A stretch of 32,851 bases of DNA from an uncultured Bacilli bacterium (GCA_944332675.1 CALVKJ010000008.1:1-32851); one strand, 5' to 3'. Shown: positions 14,411 through 24,874, numbered from the stretch's first letter. Notes: a model not told the origin generated them from the letters alone. Numbers and translations are program-made.

Positions 14411-16882
14411 CTATTCTTGTATATTTGTATCTATTTGATCAGAATCCAATTCTATAGAACTATCTTCTTCAACAACTTTATCAACTAAACTAATCGTCGA
14501 CACTTTTTGATTATCTCTTAAATGAATCAATCTTAAGCCTTGAGTAACTCGACCTAAAACAGATATTTGATCAATTGGCATTCGCATTGTCATACCAGAA
14601 TCAGTCATAATTACAAGTTCCTTATCAGGTTTTACAATTTCCACAGCAACCAAGTTACCATTCTTTTCAGTAATATTAAGAGCTTTAACTCCTTTACTGC
14701 CTCTCTTAGTTTGTCTAAATTCACGAACATATGTTTGTTTACCATAACCCTTTTCTGTAACCAGTAAAATTAGATCTTCTTCATTGACAATTTCACAACA
14801 AATACACAAGCTATCTTCTAAATTAATTCCTCTTACACCACTAGCAGTTCTACCCATAACACGAATTTCTTCTTCATTAAATTTAACCATTCTTCCAGCA
14901 CTGCTACCAAGTAATACTAGATTTTCACCAGTTGTCTTTTTAACATCAATTAATTCATCGTCATCACGTAATGTTATACAAATCTTACCACTATTACGTA
15001 TATTTTCAAATTCACTGACTAAAGTTTTCTTAACAATACCCTTTTTAGTAGCAAATAACAAATATTTACACTCATCTTCACTATTAATGTTGATAACTGT
15101 ATTAACCTTTTCTTCTTTATCGATTTGTAATAAATTAACTATCGGTAATCCTTTAGATTGTCTACTATATTCAGGTATTTCATAACCTTTCAATCTATAA
15201 ACTTTACCTTTATTTGTAAAGAATAATACATAATCATGAGTTGATAAGTTAATCATATGTTCAACAAAATCTTCATCATTCGTCGACATTCCTTTAATAC
15301 CAACTCCTCCACGATTTTGTGATTTAAAGGTATCCGCAGTAGTCCTCTTGATATAACCATTATGTGTAAGAACAACCAAAATATTTTCTTCTGGTATCAA
15401 AGATTCATCTTCGATAAAATCAACTGCAGTCATATCGATTTTAGTTTTTCTTTCATCGCCATATTTGTCTTTAATTTCTAGCAGTTCCTCTTTAATAATA
15501 GCTAATACCTTATTATTATCCGCTAAAATGCCACGTAAACGATCAATTTCAATGTGCAATGCATTTAACTCTTCTTCAATTTTTTCGCGTTCTAAACCTG
15601 TCAAACGACGTAATTTTAATTCTAAAATGTTATCAGTTTGAATTTCAGTAAAGCCAAATCTTGACATCAATTTTTCTTTTGCTTCAGCATCTGCCTTTGA
15701 TTCTTTAATAATCTTAATAACTTCATCTATATTATCTAAAGCAATCTTATATCCTTCTAAGATATGTACACGTTTTTCAGCTTTATCAAGTTCAAATTGT
15801 GTTCTTCTAATAATAACTTCTTTTTGAAAATCAATATACTTCGAGATAATACTCTTTAAACCTAAAGTTATAGGAGTTCTATTATCTAGCATAAGTAAGT
15901 TAATACCAAAAGTTGTTTGTAATTGAGTATGTTTATATAAATTATTTAAAACAACACTACCGTTTGCTTCTTTCTTAAGAGTTATTACTATTTTTATACC
16001 ATTTTCTAAGTTAGTTTCTTCGTGATAATCAGCAATTCCTTCAAGAACTTTATCTCTAACCAATTCACCAATTCTTTTCTTTAACTCTAAAGTATTTATT
16101 CCATAAGGAATTTCTGTAATAACAATACGATGTTTATTTCCTTCTTCTTCAATTTCTGCTTTCGCTCTGATAGTAATTGTTCCTTTACCAGTTTCATAAG
16201 CCTTTCTTATACCAGAATTTCCTAAGATAATAGCTCCAGTTGGAAAATCTGGCCCCTTAACATATTGCATCAATCCATCAGTATCTATATCAGGATTATC
16301 AATATAAGCAACACATCCATCGATCACTTCACCTAAATTATGTGGTGGAATATTTGTTGCCATCCCTACAGCAATACCCATTGTTCCATTTACTAAAATA
16401 TTAGGAAATCTACTAGGTAAAACTTCAGGTTCCATTTCCGTTTCATCAAAGTTTGGTTCAAAATTAATCGTATTTTTGTTAATATCTCTTAAAAGTTCTA
16501 AAGAAATTTTAGAAAGCCGTGATTCAGTATAACGCATTGCTGCAGCACCATCGCCATCCATATTACCAAAATTTCCATGACCATCAACTAAAACATAACG
16601 ATAGCTAAAATCTTGTGCCATTCTTACCAATGCATCATAAATTGAACTATCTCCATGAGGGTGATATTTTCCCATTACATCCCCAACAACTCTTGCACAT
16701 TTACGATATTGCTTATCAGGAGTATAACCAGATTCAAACATTGAATATAATATTCTTCTATGCACTGGTTTTAATCCATCTCGTAAATCAGGGATTGCCC
16801 GGGATACAATAACACTCATCGAATAGTCCAAAAATGACTTTTCAATTTCATCAACTATATTATTTTGTTTAACTCTATCCAT
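14411..16882 (-). CDS. gyrA: DNA gyrase subunit A
   Basis: A type II topoisomerase subunit that cuts and reseals DNA for negative supercoiling. The catalytic Tyr is in [10 protein letters not shown] (about residue 118), and the winged-helix region holds [17 protein letters not shown]. Its Ser and Asp match E. coli Ser83 and Asp87, the quinolone-sensitive state. The C-terminal pinwheel has the GyrA-box ([10 protein letters not shown]), so this is gyrase rather than topoisomerase IV. I chose the second of two adjacent ATGs (16882, 823 aa), 5 nt after GGGAGG; the first, at 16885, leaves only 2 nt. It is 10 nt downstream of gyrB. Confidence 0.97.
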   Translation of the reverse strand: MDRVKQNNIVDEIEKSFLDYSMSVIVSRAIPDLRDGLKPVHRRILYSMFESGYTPDKQYRKCARVVGDVMGKYHPHGDSSIYDALVRMAQDFSYRYVLVDGHGNFGNMDGDGAAAMRYTESRLSKISLELLRDINKNTINFEPNFDETEMEPEVLPSRFPNILVNGTMGIAVGMATNIPPHNLGEVIDGCVAYIDNPDIDTDGLMQYVKGPDFPTGAIILGNSGIRKAYETGKGTITIRAKAEIEEEGNKHRIVITEIPYGINTLELKKRIGELVRDKVLEGIADYHEETNLENGIKIVITLKKEANGSVVLNNLYKHTQLQTTFGINLLMLDNRTPITLGLKSIISKYIDFQKEVIIRRTQFELDKAEKRVHILEGYKIALDNIDEVIKIIKESKADAEAKEKLMSRFGFTEIQTDNILELKLRRLTGLEREKIEEELNALHIEIDRLRGILADNNKVLAIIKEELLEIKDKYGDERKTKIDMTAVDFIEDESLIPEENILVVLTHNGYIKRTTADTFKSQNRGGVGIKGMSTNDEDFVEHMINLSTHDYVLFFTNKGKVYRLKGYEIPEYSRQSKGLPIVNLLQIDKEEKVNTVININSEDECKYLLFATKKGIVKKTLVSEFENIRNSGKICITLRDDDELIDVKKTTGENLVLLGSSAGRMVKFNEEEIRVMGRTASGVRGINLEDSLCICCEIVNEEDLILLVTEKGYGKQTYVREFRQTKRGSKGVKALNITEKNGNLVAVEIVKPDKELVIMTDSGMTMRMPIDQISVLGRVTQGLRLIHLRDNQKVSTISLVDKVVEEDSSIELDSDQIDTNIQE

Positions 16883-16892
16883 CATAACCTCC

Positions 16893-18806
16893 CTAAATAT
16901 CTAAGATCGCATAACCAGCATTCTTTTCAATAAATTCTCTTCTTGGTTCTACTTCTTCTCCCATTAATTTTTCAAATGCTGCATCTGCCGCTTGTAAATC
17001 TTCTACTGTTATTTGGCGTAAAATTCTTGTTTCTTTTGCCATTGTTGTATCTCGAAGTTCATCAGGATCCATTTCTCCTAGCCCTTTATTTCTTGATATT
17101 TCTGGCTTAACATTCGCAGGTAAACTTGCTAAATATTCATCTTTTTCATCATCGTCAAGTACATACTTTATTGTTTTGCCATGAGTTATTTTATAAAGTG
17201 GTGGACATGCTGCATAAACGTGTCCTGCTTCTACAATTGGTCTAAAGAAACGATAGAAAAGTGTTAACAACAATACTCTAATATGCGATCCATCGACATC
17301 AGCATCGGTCATAATGATGATTTTATCATATCTTAACTTAGACAAATCAAATTCATCACCAATGCCTGTACCAAAAGCGGTAATAATTGTTTTAATTTCC
17401 TCATTTCCTAAAGCTCTATCAAGTCTAGCCTTTTCAACATTTAAAATCTTACCACGTAAAGGCAGTATTGCTTGAGTCATATAATCTCTTCCATTTTTAG
17501 CAGATCCACCAGCTGAATCCCCTTCGACTAAGAATATTTCCGATACACTAGGATCTTTACTCTTACAATCCGTAAGTTTTCCATAGAATGCTGTAATTTC
17601 TAAATCTCCCTTACGTCTTACTAATTCTCTAGCCTTCTTTGCAGCAATTCTAGCTCGAGATGCTGACATAGCTTTTTCAATAATCACCCTTGCCACTTGG
17701 GGATTTTCCATCAAATAACGATCAAATCCTGTACTAAAAACATCGCTCGCAATCTTTTTAACTTCACTATTACCAAGTTTTGTCTTAGTTTGACCTTCAA
17801 ATTGTGGATCAGGATGTTTACAAGAAATAATCATTGTAAGACCTTCACGAACATCTTCACCTGACAATGATTCATCTTTATCTTTAAATAACTTTTGATT
17901 TTTACCATAATTGTTGATAACTCTCGTTAATGCAAGTTTTACTCCATCTTCATGAGTTCCACCTTCATAAGTATTAATATTATTCGTAAACGAATAAATA
18001 TTAGAGTTATAACCATCATTATATTGAAATGCTACTTCAAAGAAAATATTATCTTCTTCTCCACTTAAATAAATTACATCATCGTGAAGCACATTTTTAT
18101 TTTTATTAAGCATCCCTACATATTCAATAATACCACCATTATAAAGGAAAGTATCGTGTTTATCATCTTCTCTTAAATCATATAAATTAATTCTAAGTCC
18201 TTTATTCAAAAAAGCAATTTCTTGTAATCTTTTATATAATGTATCATAATCAAAATGTGTAGTTTCCCTAAATATTTCTTCATCTGGTTCAAATCTTACT
18301 GTACTTCCTGTTCTCTCTGGATCACAAGTTTCGATAATTTTAAGTGGTTCAACTGGATGTCCACCATTTTCAAAACGTTGATAATAAACATTTCCATCTC
18401 GGTAAATCTTAACTTCCAACCACTTTGATAAAGCATTAACAACTGATGCTCCAACACCGTGAAGTCCTCCACTTACCTTATATCCTTCACCACCAAATTT
18501 ACCTCCAGCATGAAGCACTGTAAATATTGTTTCAACTGTTGATAAACCAGTCTTTTCATTGATACCTGTTGGAATACCACGACCGTCATCGCGAACTTCG
18601 ATAACATCACCTTTATCAACAATTACTTCAATATCATCACAAAAACCCGCTAAAGCTTCATCAACTGCATTGTCAACAATTTCCCAAACTAAGTGATGTA
18701 ATCCTCTCTCACCAGTTGATCCAATATACATACCAGGTCTTTTACGAACAGCTTCTAAGCCTTCAAGAACCTGAATATCTGAATCTGTATAATGTGTTTC
18801 TTTCAT
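16893..18806 (-). CDS. gyrB: DNA gyrase subunit B
   Basis: The ATPase subunit of gyrase. The GHKL ATP-binding site shows [19 protein letters not shown] and [15 protein letters not shown]. The Toprim domain has EGDSAGGSA and DADVDGSHI, and the C-terminus has RNKGLGEM. I chose the ATG at 18806 (637 aa; M-K-E-T-H-Y), 8 nt after a strong AAGGAGG. It starts 1 nt after the recF stop, and recF-gyrB-gyrA form one leftward operon. Confidence 0.97.
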   Translation of the reverse strand: MKETHYTDSDIQVLEGLEAVRKRPGMYIGSTGERGLHHLVWEIVDNAVDEALAGFCDDIEVIVDKGDVIEVRDDGRGIPTGINEKTGLSTVETIFTVLHAGGKFGGEGYKVSGGLHGVGASVVNALSKWLEVKIYRDGNVYYQRFENGGHPVEPLKIIETCDPERTGSTVRFEPDEEIFRETTHFDYDTLYKRLQEIAFLNKGLRINLYDLREDDKHDTFLYNGGIIEYVGMLNKNKNVLHDDVIYLSGEEDNIFFEVAFQYNDGYNSNIYSFTNNINTYEGGTHEDGVKLALTRVINNYGKNQKLFKDKDESLSGEDVREGLTMIISCKHPDPQFEGQTKTKLGNSEVKKIASDVFSTGFDRYLMENPQVARVIIEKAMSASRARIAAKKARELVRRKGDLEITAFYGKLTDCKSKDPSVSEIFLVEGDSAGGSAKNGRDYMTQAILPLRGKILNVEKARLDRALGNEEIKTIITAFGTGIGDEFDLSKLRYDKIIIMTDADVDGSHIRVLLLTLFYRFFRPIVEAGHVYAACPPLYKITHGKTIKYVLDDDEKDEYLASLPANVKPEISRNKGLGEMDPDELRDTTMAKETRILRQITVEDLQAADAAFEKLMGEEVEPRREFIEKNAGYAILDI

Positions 18807-18807
18807 T

Positions 18808-19902
18808 CTATTCTTCCTCCTTAATGTTACCACTATCAACCTTAAAAATCTTAGCCTTTTTGATAATTTTTTTATCTACCTTATTAATCTCCGTCGTTGT
18901 AATAAATGTTTGTACTTCTTCATTCAACATCTTTAAGATATTTGTTATCTTTTCTTTATCAAGTTCACTAAATAAATCATCTAAAATAAGTATTGGATAA
19001 TATTTTTTTATATCCTTTGTTACATTTAATTCCGCAAGTTTGAATGATATAATAGCATTTTTTCTTTGCCCTTCACTTCCCCATTCTTTCAAATTATTAT
19101 TATCTAAGACAAACTCTATATCATCGTGATGAACACCTAGTAAAGTCTTACCAGCTTCCATTTCTTTTCTGTAATTCTTTTGATAACTTTTTAATAACTC
19201 GCTAGCAGTTTTATTTTTATAACCAGATACATACTTTATTTTTAATTCTCCACTTTTAAAAATACTTACATAAATATCCGTAATATATTTATTAATATTT
19301 TCAATAAATTCGCGACGATATTTAGCAATTAAACAGCCATATTCTACTAACTTTTTAGTAACAATATCTAAATAACTTGTATCGTTATTACCATTAACAT
19401 ACATACTTCTAAGATAAAAATTTCGCTGCTTAAGTACTCTATTATAATTTGCTAATATTACTAAATATTCTTTATAAAGTTGACTTATCTCGATATTTAA
19501 TAACTTTCTTCTCTCCGCTGGAGCATCATCAATTAATCTTGTATCGACAGGATTAAAGAGTATTACATTGATTTTTGATACATAATCACTTATTTTATCA
19601 ACTTTGTTATCATCAATCTCTACTGTCTTACCATCATTACTTATTGTAACCGCATAACTTGATAAATCCTCGTTTTTTCTGATTTCACCTCTTACTTTTG
19701 TCTTAATATTTCCCTTACGTATCAAAGATTTATCATTACTTATTCTAAATGACTTTGTTAAAGATAGTAAATAAATTGCTTCAATTAAATTAGTTTTACC
19801 TGATCCGTTTTTACCATAAAAAATATTTAAAAAATTATCAAACTCGACATTTAACTTTTCATAGTTTCTAAAATTAACCAAGTTTATTGATTCAATTTTC
19901 AC
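18808..19902 (-). CDS. recF: DNA replication/repair ATPase RecF
   Basis: An SMC-like ATPase, 364 aa, that binds gapped DNA and helps RecR/RecO load RecA. It has Walker [10 protein letters not shown] (about residues 30-38), an ABC signature region ([18 protein letters not shown]) and Walker [14 protein letters not shown]. The start is GTG with GGGGG 6 nt upstream. The usual B. subtilis yaaA (S4-domain) gene between dnaN and recF is missing; a ComK-like gene lies there instead. Confidence 0.96.
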   Translation of the reverse strand: MKIESINLVNFRNYEKLNVEFDNFLNIFYGKNGSGKTNLIEAIYLLSLTKSFRISNDKSLIRKGNIKTKVRGEIRKNEDLSSYAVTISNDGKTVEIDDNKVDKISDYVSKINVILFNPVDTRLIDDAPAERRKLLNIEISQLYKEYLVILANYNRVLKQRNFYLRSMYVNGNNDTSYLDIVTKKLVEYGCLIAKYRREFIENINKYITDIYVSIFKSGELKIKYVSGYKNKTASELLKSYQKNYRKEMEAGKTLLGVHHDDIEFVLDNNNLKEWGSEGQRKNAIISFKLAELNVTKDIKKYYPILILDDLFSELDKEKITNILKMLNEEVQTFITTTEINKVDKKIIKKAKIFKVDSGNIKEEE

Positions 19903-19938
19903 GATTTACCCCCTTTAACAGTTAGTATTTAAAATTAA

Positions 19939-19956
19939 AGGTATTGTGGTATACCT
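19939..19956. promoter_or_regulatory. Inverted repeat in the recF leader
   Basis: AGGTAT (19939-19944) and ATACCT (19951-19956) form a 6-bp inverted repeat just downstream of the recF promoter. It could be an operator or a small leader hairpin; there is no T-run to make it a terminator. Confidence 0.35.
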
Positions 19957-19968
19957 ATACACATATTA

Positions 19969-19997
19969 ATTATAACACAAAATAAAGCCATTTTAAA
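19969..19997 (-). promoter_or_regulatory. Promoter of recF-gyrB-gyrA
   Basis: On the minus strand TTTAAA (19997-19992), 17-nt spacer, then TATAAT (19974-19969) with the extended TGT triplet before it. It is the only good promoter between the ComK-like gene and recF. Confidence 0.7.
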
Positions 19998-20082
19998 GCA
20001 AAAAACGACTTTTAGATACTAAAATCATAAATAATTAATTCTTTTTTAAAATAGTTAATTTTTTTCTTATATAATTCTATAA

Positions 20083-20520
20083 TTAACCCCTATTCATATA
20101 AATTATTAACATTCTACTACACTTAAGTATTTGATTATTTAATATTGCATAAGATATCATAAATTTTTTTATTTCACCATCATTAAATGTAATACTAACA
20201 AACTCTCCATCTTTCTCATAACTTTTAATCATTCCAAAATTAAACCAAATAACTTCACCATTTTTCTTTCCACTCAAAGGAAAAAATAAAATGTTATTCT
20301 TTTCACTAATTATAATAGGTATTTTATATCTACTATTGATCAATTTTCTAGCCCCAATTATTCTTCCCTGTAAAGAACTACCATAATATTCGCAACTATT
20401 TTCTAAAATATTTTTTAAATTATTCCCTGGAATTATTAGTTCTGTTGATAATTCATTAATAATTGTTTTGTTATCATCATACATTAAATAATAAGTATTT
20501 TTATTGATAATATAATCCAT
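20083..20520 (-). CDS. ComK-like competence transcription factor
   Basis: A 145-aa protein with clear motif-by-motif similarity to B. subtilis ComK. CEYYGSSLQGR (43-53) corresponds to CRFFGSSYAGR. P68-I and FFP (79-81) match PIMV and LFP, Trp92 matches GWISH, ITFNDG (110-115) matches VTFSNG, and MISYAILNNQ (121-130) matches PISYNSFENQ. ComK is the master activator of DNA-uptake genes, binding AAAA-N5-TTTT boxes. This version lacks the C-terminal ~40 residues of B. subtilis ComK, the part involved in MecA/ClpC control there. GAGGTGG precedes the ATG. It lies alone between a dnaN terminator and the recF promoter, with its own extended -10 (TGC-TAGAAT, 20550-20542). Confidence 0.8.
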   Translation of the reverse strand: MDYIINKNTYYLMYDDNKTIINELSTELIIPGNNLKNILENSCEYYGSSLQGRIIGARKLINSRYKIPIIISEKNNILFFPLSGKKNGEVIWFNFGMIKSYEKDGEFVSITFNDGEIKKFMISYAILNNQILKCSRMLIIYMNRG

Positions 20521-20573
20521 AAACCCACCTCTTGAGGGCCTATTCTAGCACACCAAAAACAAAAATTTTGTCG

Positions 20574-20601
20574 AAAAAAAAGAACAACTTATAAATTGTT
20601 C
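20574..20601 (-). terminator. Terminator after dnaA-dnaN
   Basis: On the minus strand GAACAA (20601-20596) pairs with TTGTTC (20587-20582), followed by eight T residues (20581-20574). It ends the dnaN transcript before the ComK-like gene. Confidence 0.85.
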
Positions 20602-20605
20602 AATT

Positions 20606-21724
20606 TTAATACGTTTTTATCGGTAAAATTAGTTCGATCAACGATTCATCAGTAACTGGTTTAATTAAAATTGGCTTATCATCAGTATTTAAAAGTAAGA
20701 ATATATTTTCTTCTTTTACTACCTTTAAAGCATCCATCATATACTTAGAACTAAATGAAACTTCAATCTTTTCTTTATTATTACAATCAATATGTAGCTT
20801 TTCTTCAGCATTTCCTAATTCATTACTAGTAGAAGTAATAACCATTTCTTTATCTTCTATATGCATCTTTATAATATTTTTTTCTTTATTTTGAGCTAAC
20901 AATGCTGCTCTATCTACTGCATCATAAAATTCTTTCAAATTTAAATTGATCATATATGCAAAATCATTTGGTATAAAGTGGCTAGTTTCTGGATAAGTTC
21001 CACTAAGTAAATTACTTTGAACATAAATATTTTTATAAATAAATAGTATTTTGTTAGTAAATACATGGATTTCCACATTATCATCATCACTTATGATCTT
21101 TTCAAGTTCTGTTATACTTCTACCAGGAATTACTATATTAATTAATTTATTAACTGGAGTTGTTAACTTAATATTTTTCTTAGATAATCTATATGAATCT
21201 GTTGCAATACATTCTAATATATCCCCGTTTATTTTTAAATTAATCCCTGTAAGTATTGGTCTTACTTCTTGTGTTGATAATGCATATGAAGTTTGAGCAA
21301 TTATTTCTCTTAATTTTTCGGAATCAATATTTATAGCATCATCACTTTTTTCAAGATTAATATTTGGATAATCATTAGGATTATAACAATTAAGTCTATA
21401 TTGGTTGCTTGGTGTTGATATCTTGATCTTTAAATTATCTTCAATTTCAAAATCAATTACATCTGCAGGCATCTTTCTAATCATATCAACAAAATATTTA
21501 CTTTGAATAATAATTCTTCCACTACCTTCTAAATGTTTGATATTTTCTTCAGGAATCATTACTTTAATAGTTAGTTCAGAATCACTTGCTAACAGTTCAA
21601 TTCCACTATTCTTAATATCGAATACAATTCCGTTTAATACTGGTATTGTAGTCCTTTGTGATAAAGCTTTTGTTACATTGTTTAATGCTTCTAAAATTAC
21701 AGTTTTTTCAATCGTCCATTTCAT
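20606..21724 (-). CDS. dnaN: DNA polymerase III beta sliding clamp
   Basis: A 372-aa beta clamp of the usual three-domain form. Recognisable stretches are VLNGIVFDI and ASDSELTIKV near the N-terminus, the middle-domain RPILTGINLKI...ATDSYRLS, and the C-terminal ELILPIKTY tail, which ends in the LIELILP(I/V)RTY-type motif forming part of the partner-binding pocket. AAGGATGG precedes the ATG. dnaA is upstream, with a box-flanked AT-rich spacer. Confidence 0.97.
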   Translation of the reverse strand: MKWTIEKTVILEALNNVTKALSQRTTIPVLNGIVFDIKNSGIELLASDSELTIKVMIPEENIKHLEGSGRIIIQSKYFVDMIRKMPADVIDFEIEDNLKIKISTPSNQYRLNCYNPNDYPNINLEKSDDAINIDSEKLREIIAQTSYALSTQEVRPILTGINLKINGDILECIATDSYRLSKKNIKLTTPVNKLINIVIPGRSITELEKIISDDDNVEIHVFTNKILFIYKNIYVQSNLLSGTYPETSHFIPNDFAYMINLNLKEFYDAVDRAALLAQNKEKNIIKMHIEDKEMVITSTSNELGNAEEKLHIDCNNKEKIEVSFSSKYMMDALKVVKEENIFLLLNTDDKPILIKPVTDESLIELILPIKTY

Positions 21725-21855
21725 ATATTCTCCATCCTTCTTTCTTATATATTATAAATAATTATTTTATTAATAGAGTTAATAATGTTGATAACTATAT
21801 TATATCATAAAATTTCCCTGTTTTTTCGACAAATTTTATTAAACATTTATCAACA
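21725..21855. other. dnaA-dnaN spacer: probable unwinding half of oriC
   Basis: 131 bp with DnaA-box-like TGTTGATAA (21786-21794, i.e. TTATCAACA on the minus strand) and TTATCAACA (21847-21855). Next to the first is a nearly pure A/T run (21745-21780) containing CTATTAATAAAATAATTAT on the minus strand. This resembles the box/trinucleotide/AT-rich arrangement of the B. subtilis unwinding region before dnaN. An extended -10 promoter for dnaN, TGA-TATAAT (21807-21799), is also here. Confidence 0.6.
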
Positions 21856-23205
21856 TTATTGTAACGTTTTCTTTATATCATTTAAACAATTTTGCAAGTT
21901 CTCATTTGTTTCTAACTCTTCCTTTATTTTATCTATTGCTGTTGATACTGTGGAGTGATCTCTTCCCCCAAATTCCAGGCCAATTTTTGCTAAATTCTCA
22001 TCAGTTTCTTCCCTACACAAATACATTGCTATATGCCTTGGTCTTACAACACTATTCGTTCTTCGCTTACTTTTTAAGTCTTCCACCGATATTTTAAAGT
22101 AAGCAGCAACAGCATTTTGAATTGATGCAATTGAATTGTTGATAAATATGTTGGTAGTTACATAATCTTTAAGTGCTTCATTAGCAAAATCAAGAGTTAT
22201 CTTATCTGGTACCATCATTGCTGAGTAAGCGAGTAATCTATTGATAGTTCCTTCGATATGTCTTACATCATTAACACAGGAATTAGCAATATATTCAATA
22301 GCATCATCAGTTAATTTTGTTTCAATACTAGTGTTTTTAACTTTAGCTTTAATTATTTCACATCTAAGGTTGAAATCTGGTGGATAAATATCCACTGGAA
22401 GCCCCCACATAAATCTACTTCTAAGCCGTTCTTCTATCTTTTTTAAGTCGTCTGGACTCTTATCACTACTAATAATTATTTGTTTATTTGCTTGATGTAA
22501 GGCATTAAAAGTGTGAAAAAACTCTTGTTGTGTCCGCTCTGCTCCAACTAAAAATTGGATATCATCAATTATTAATACATCAACATTTCGGTATTTATTC
22601 TTAAATTCGTTAGCATAGTTTATACTATTTCCTTTATCTACGCTTGCAATTCCCGTAAACTCTGTCATAAATTCATTACTAGTTGTATATAATACCTTTT
22701 TATCACTGTTTTCATGAATATAATTTCCTATTGCTTGCATCAAATGTGTCTTACCAAGTCCACTTCTTCCATATATAAACAAAGGATTGTGTATTGTTCC
22801 TGGTGCCTCTGCAACGGCTCTCGCTGCAACAAATGCCAGTCTATTAGAGTTACCAACAATATAGTTATCAAAAGTAAATTTCGGATTTAAATTAGTATTC
22901 CACTCTACTTCTTTATTAACCTTTTCTTCCTCAACTACTGGTTGGGTAAAAGTTTCTACTTCATCTTCTGTAATATATTTAAAAGTATAATTAACTCCTG
23001 TTAGAGAAAAAAATGAAGCATCAATTATATCATTATAAGTTTCACTAAGCATTTGCTTATGAATCTCCATTGGAACTTTTATTGTTACTACATTGTTAAC
23101 AATTGAAAGTAGTTCAAGTTTTGAAAACCAAATAGTAAAAGCATTTTGACTAACTTGACCTTGAATATCATTTAAAAATTGAGAAAAAAGTTCATCTGTC
23201 TTCAA
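21856..23205 (-). CDS. dnaA: Chromosomal replication initiator DnaA
   Basis: A 449-aa AAA+ initiator. Domain I is at residues 1-80, followed by an acidic linker (domain II, around EDEVETFTQPVVEEEK). Domain III has Walker A GRSGLGKTH and Walker B LIIDDIQFL. Domain IV has the DnaA-box-binding helix-turn-helix with GGRDHSTVSTAI. The start is TTG at 23205, preceded by GTGAGG; an in-frame TAG lies five codons upstream and no ATG or GTG is available between, so a TTG start is forced unless translation begins inside the gene. Flanked on both sides by DnaA-box clusters. Confidence 0.97.
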   Translation of the reverse strand: MKTDELFSQFLNDIQGQVSQNAFTIWFSKLELLSIVNNVVTIKVPMEIHKQMLSETYNDIIDASFFSLTGVNYTFKYITEDEVETFTQPVVEEEKVNKEVEWNTNLNPKFTFDNYIVGNSNRLAFVAARAVAEAPGTIHNPLFIYGRSGLGKTHLMQAIGNYIHENSDKKVLYTTSNEFMTEFTGIASVDKGNSINYANEFKNKYRNVDVLIIDDIQFLVGAERTQQEFFHTFNALHQANKQIIISSDKSPDDLKKIEERLRSRFMWGLPVDIYPPDFNLRCEIIKAKVKNTSIETKLTDDAIEYIANSCVNDVRHIEGTINRLLAYSAMMVPDKITLDFANEALKDYVTTNIFINNSIASIQNAVAAYFKISVEDLKSKRRTNSVVRPRHIAMYLCREETDENLAKIGLEFGGRDHSTVSTAIDKIKEELETNENLQNCLNDIKKTLQ

Positions 23206-23548
23206 AACCTCACCCCACTAACAACATTTCACTGATTACATTTTAAACCATTTTTTTAAAAATGAAAAGAGGAAAGTTATCAAAAATTTTTATCCCCAAA
23301 ACTATCAACAAAAAAAGTTCGACAAAATCTGACATAAATCGACTTATCCATATTATCAACAAATTCAAATAAACAATATCAACATACCAACAAACTATCA
23401 ACAGCCAAGTTAATAACATGTTGTTAATTGTGTTGATTATTTTTAATAGTTATCCACATTTTATCAACAATCCACAATTTATGTGGATAAGTTGTGTCTT
23501 TCTTGCAAATTTTTTTATTATCCCTTAAAATTTAGTAGGGGAATAATT
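23206..23548. other. oriC: Origin of replication: DnaA-box cluster upstream of dnaA
   Basis: Two perfect TTATCCACA boxes, 23450-23458 (+) and 23482-23490 (-), lie with many near-matches: TTATCAACA at 23353-23361 and 23461-23469, TTATCCATA 23344-23352, TTATCCCCA 23290-23298, CTATCAACA 23302-23310 and 23395-23403, and ATATCAACA 23376-23384. Most face the same way. Genes diverge here (dnaA left, WYL regulator right). With the dnaA-dnaN spacer this gives the bipartite oriC typical of Bacilli. Confidence 0.9.
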
Positions 23549-24025
23549 ATGAACAAAATTGCTAATATGTTAAATATGCTTCAAATATTAAAAGATAATC
23601 AAATACACAGTATTGATGAATTATCAAAAGTATTAGAAGTATCACCAAGAATGATTCGGCGATATAAAGAAGAATTAGATCAAACTGGTATTTATATAAA
23701 ATCATATACTGGTAAATATGGGGGTTATCAACTTTATGATAATAGTAACTTTTTAAAGTTAGAAACTCCTGTAAAAGAAAAGATGTATATAATAATGAAA
23801 AGGGCAATAGTCAATAAAAATAAAGTTAAAATTAAATTTTTCTCCATAAATTCAGGATTAACCGAAAGAATTATTCATCCAGCTGAATTATTTAACTATT
23901 TAGATAAATGGTATATCGCGGCATTTTGTGAATTACGCCAAGAAATAAGGTTATTTAAACTAGATGATATTAAAGATTACATTGTATTAGAAGAAAAATA
24001 TAATGAAAATAATCTAAAATTATAA
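23549..24025 (+). CDS. HTH/WYL-domain transcriptional regulator
   Basis: A 158-aa protein. Residues 1-60 are a winged helix (LQILKDNQIHSIDELSKVLEV-type, with RMIRRYKEEL as recognition helix). Residues 85-145 are a WYL domain: the signature reads WYI (121-123) in KWYIAAFCELR and is followed by IRLFKLDDI. WYL domains bind nucleic acid or nucleotide ligands and often regulate DNA-damage or defence genes. I chose the ATG at 23549, 8 nt after AGGGGA; the longer frame would begin inside the DnaA boxes. A possible promoter is TTGTGT (23492-23497) with TATTAT (23516-23521). It is divergent from dnaA across oriC. Targets unknown. Confidence 0.85.
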   Translation: MNKIANMLNMLQILKDNQIHSIDELSKVLEVSPRMIRRYKEELDQTGIYIKSYTGKYGGYQLYDNSNFLKLETPVKEKMYIIMKRAIVNKNKVKIKFFSINSGLTERIIHPAELFNYLDKWYIAAFCELRQEIRLFKLDDIKDYIVLEEKYNENNLKL

Positions 24026-24078
24026 TTGTGTCCAATATATTACCTAAATATTTGATACAATGGTTATACGGAGGAAAT

Positions 24079-24675
24079 ATGGAAAAAATAGTATTTGTAA
24101 CTCATAACAAAGGAAAAATTGAAAGTGCTAAAAGAATACTTAAGGATGTTGATTTAGAAATTTTTGAATATGATTTAGATGAACCCAGAAGTGATGATAT
24201 TGCTTATATATCAAAAACCAAAGTTTTAAAGGGTTTCAACTTAGTAAAAAAGCCTTGTATTTCTCTAGATTGTGGATTTTGGATAGATGAGTTAAATGGA
24301 TTTCCTAAGGCATTTGTTAATTTTGCTTTAAAAACTATTGGCATTGAAGGTATACTAAAACTTATGGAAGGAATTAGCAATAGGGCATGTCGTTTTACTG
24401 AATGCTTATCTTACTATGATGGCGAATATTTACACCAATTTATGGGTTCTCACGAAGGAACTTTAGCCAAAAATTTAAGAGGAAATGATAGTAATCAAAA
24501 ATGGTCAGATCTTTGGTACATATTTATTCCTGCAGGTTATACTAAAACTCTAGCAGAAATGAGTGAAGAAGAAAGAAAAAATCGTAAGAAAATTGCTTCA
24601 ACTGATGCTTTTTTAGAATTTGCCAACTGGTATAATATTGAAAAAAACGCTTCAATTTTACAAAGAAAACGTTAA
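24079..24675 (+). CDS. HAM1/RdgB-like non-canonical purine NTP pyrophosphatase, divergent
   Basis: 198 aa. ITPase-family motifs are visible but unusual: THNKGK at residues 8-13 (canonical TxNxxK) and SLDCGFWIDELNGFP (62-76), where most members read DDSGL.VDALNG.PG. FIPAGYTKTLAEM (149-161) matches the canonical FxPxGxxxTxAE. The family removes ITP, dITP and XTP from the nucleotide pool. The ATG at 24079 follows GGAGG by 4 nt; the upstream in-frame ATG at 24028 has no ribosome-binding site. It follows the WYL regulator by 53 nt, probably one transcript. The changed metal/substrate loop suggests a separate subfamily. Confidence 0.8.
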   Translation: MEKIVFVTHNKGKIESAKRILKDVDLEIFEYDLDEPRSDDIAYISKTKVLKGFNLVKKPCISLDCGFWIDELNGFPKAFVNFALKTIGIEGILKLMEGISNRACRFTECLSYYDGEYLHQFMGSHEGTLAKNLRGNDSNQKWSDLWYIFIPAGYTKTLAEMSEEERKNRKKIASTDAFLEFANWYNIEKNASILQRKR

Positions 24676-24690
24676 AAGGCACGGTTTTTC

Positions 24691-24720
24691 TTGACTTATC
24701 TTAGAATTTAATATTATAAT
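24691..24720 (+). promoter_or_regulatory. Promoter of rpmH
   Basis: TTGACT (24691-24696), 18-nt spacer, TATAAT (24715-24720), 31 nt before the rpmH start codon. Confidence 0.8.
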
Positions 24721-24751
24721 AAGAGGGCTAAAGAAAAGGAGAAATTGTATT

Positions 24752-24874
24752 ATGAAAAGAACTTACCAACCAAATAAAAGAAAACAAGCAAAAAAACATG
24801 GATTTTTTGCTAGAAAAGGTACAAAAGTATTAAATAATCGTCGCCGCAAGGGACGCAAAGTTTTGTGCAAGTAA
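24752..24874 (+). CDS. rpmH: Ribosomal protein bL34, short variant
   Basis: 40 aa, starting [11 protein letters not shown] and ending [11 protein letters not shown]. The N-terminal MKRT(F/Y)QPxxRK signature and the HGFFAR segment identify bL34. Most bL34 proteins are 44 or more residues with an ATKNGRxVL segment; here [12 protein letters not shown] implies loss of three residues in the central turn. AAAGGAG precedes the ATG by 11 nt. It stands first in the conserved rpmH-rnpA-yidC-jag order to the right of dnaA, but two genes have been placed between dnaA and rpmH. Confidence 0.96.
   Translation: MKRTYQPNKRKQAKKHGFFARKGTKVLNNRRRKGRKVLCK

Noticed and set aside
14411-16882. parC (topoisomerase IV A) as alternative to gyrA
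   Set aside because: The C-terminal GyrA-box is present and gyrB-recF are adjacent in the origin arrangement.
19975-20082. Terminator for the ComK-like gene
   Set aside because: Short A/T-only pairings (for example AAAGTC/GGCTTT with a long loop) are too weak to separate from AT-rich background.
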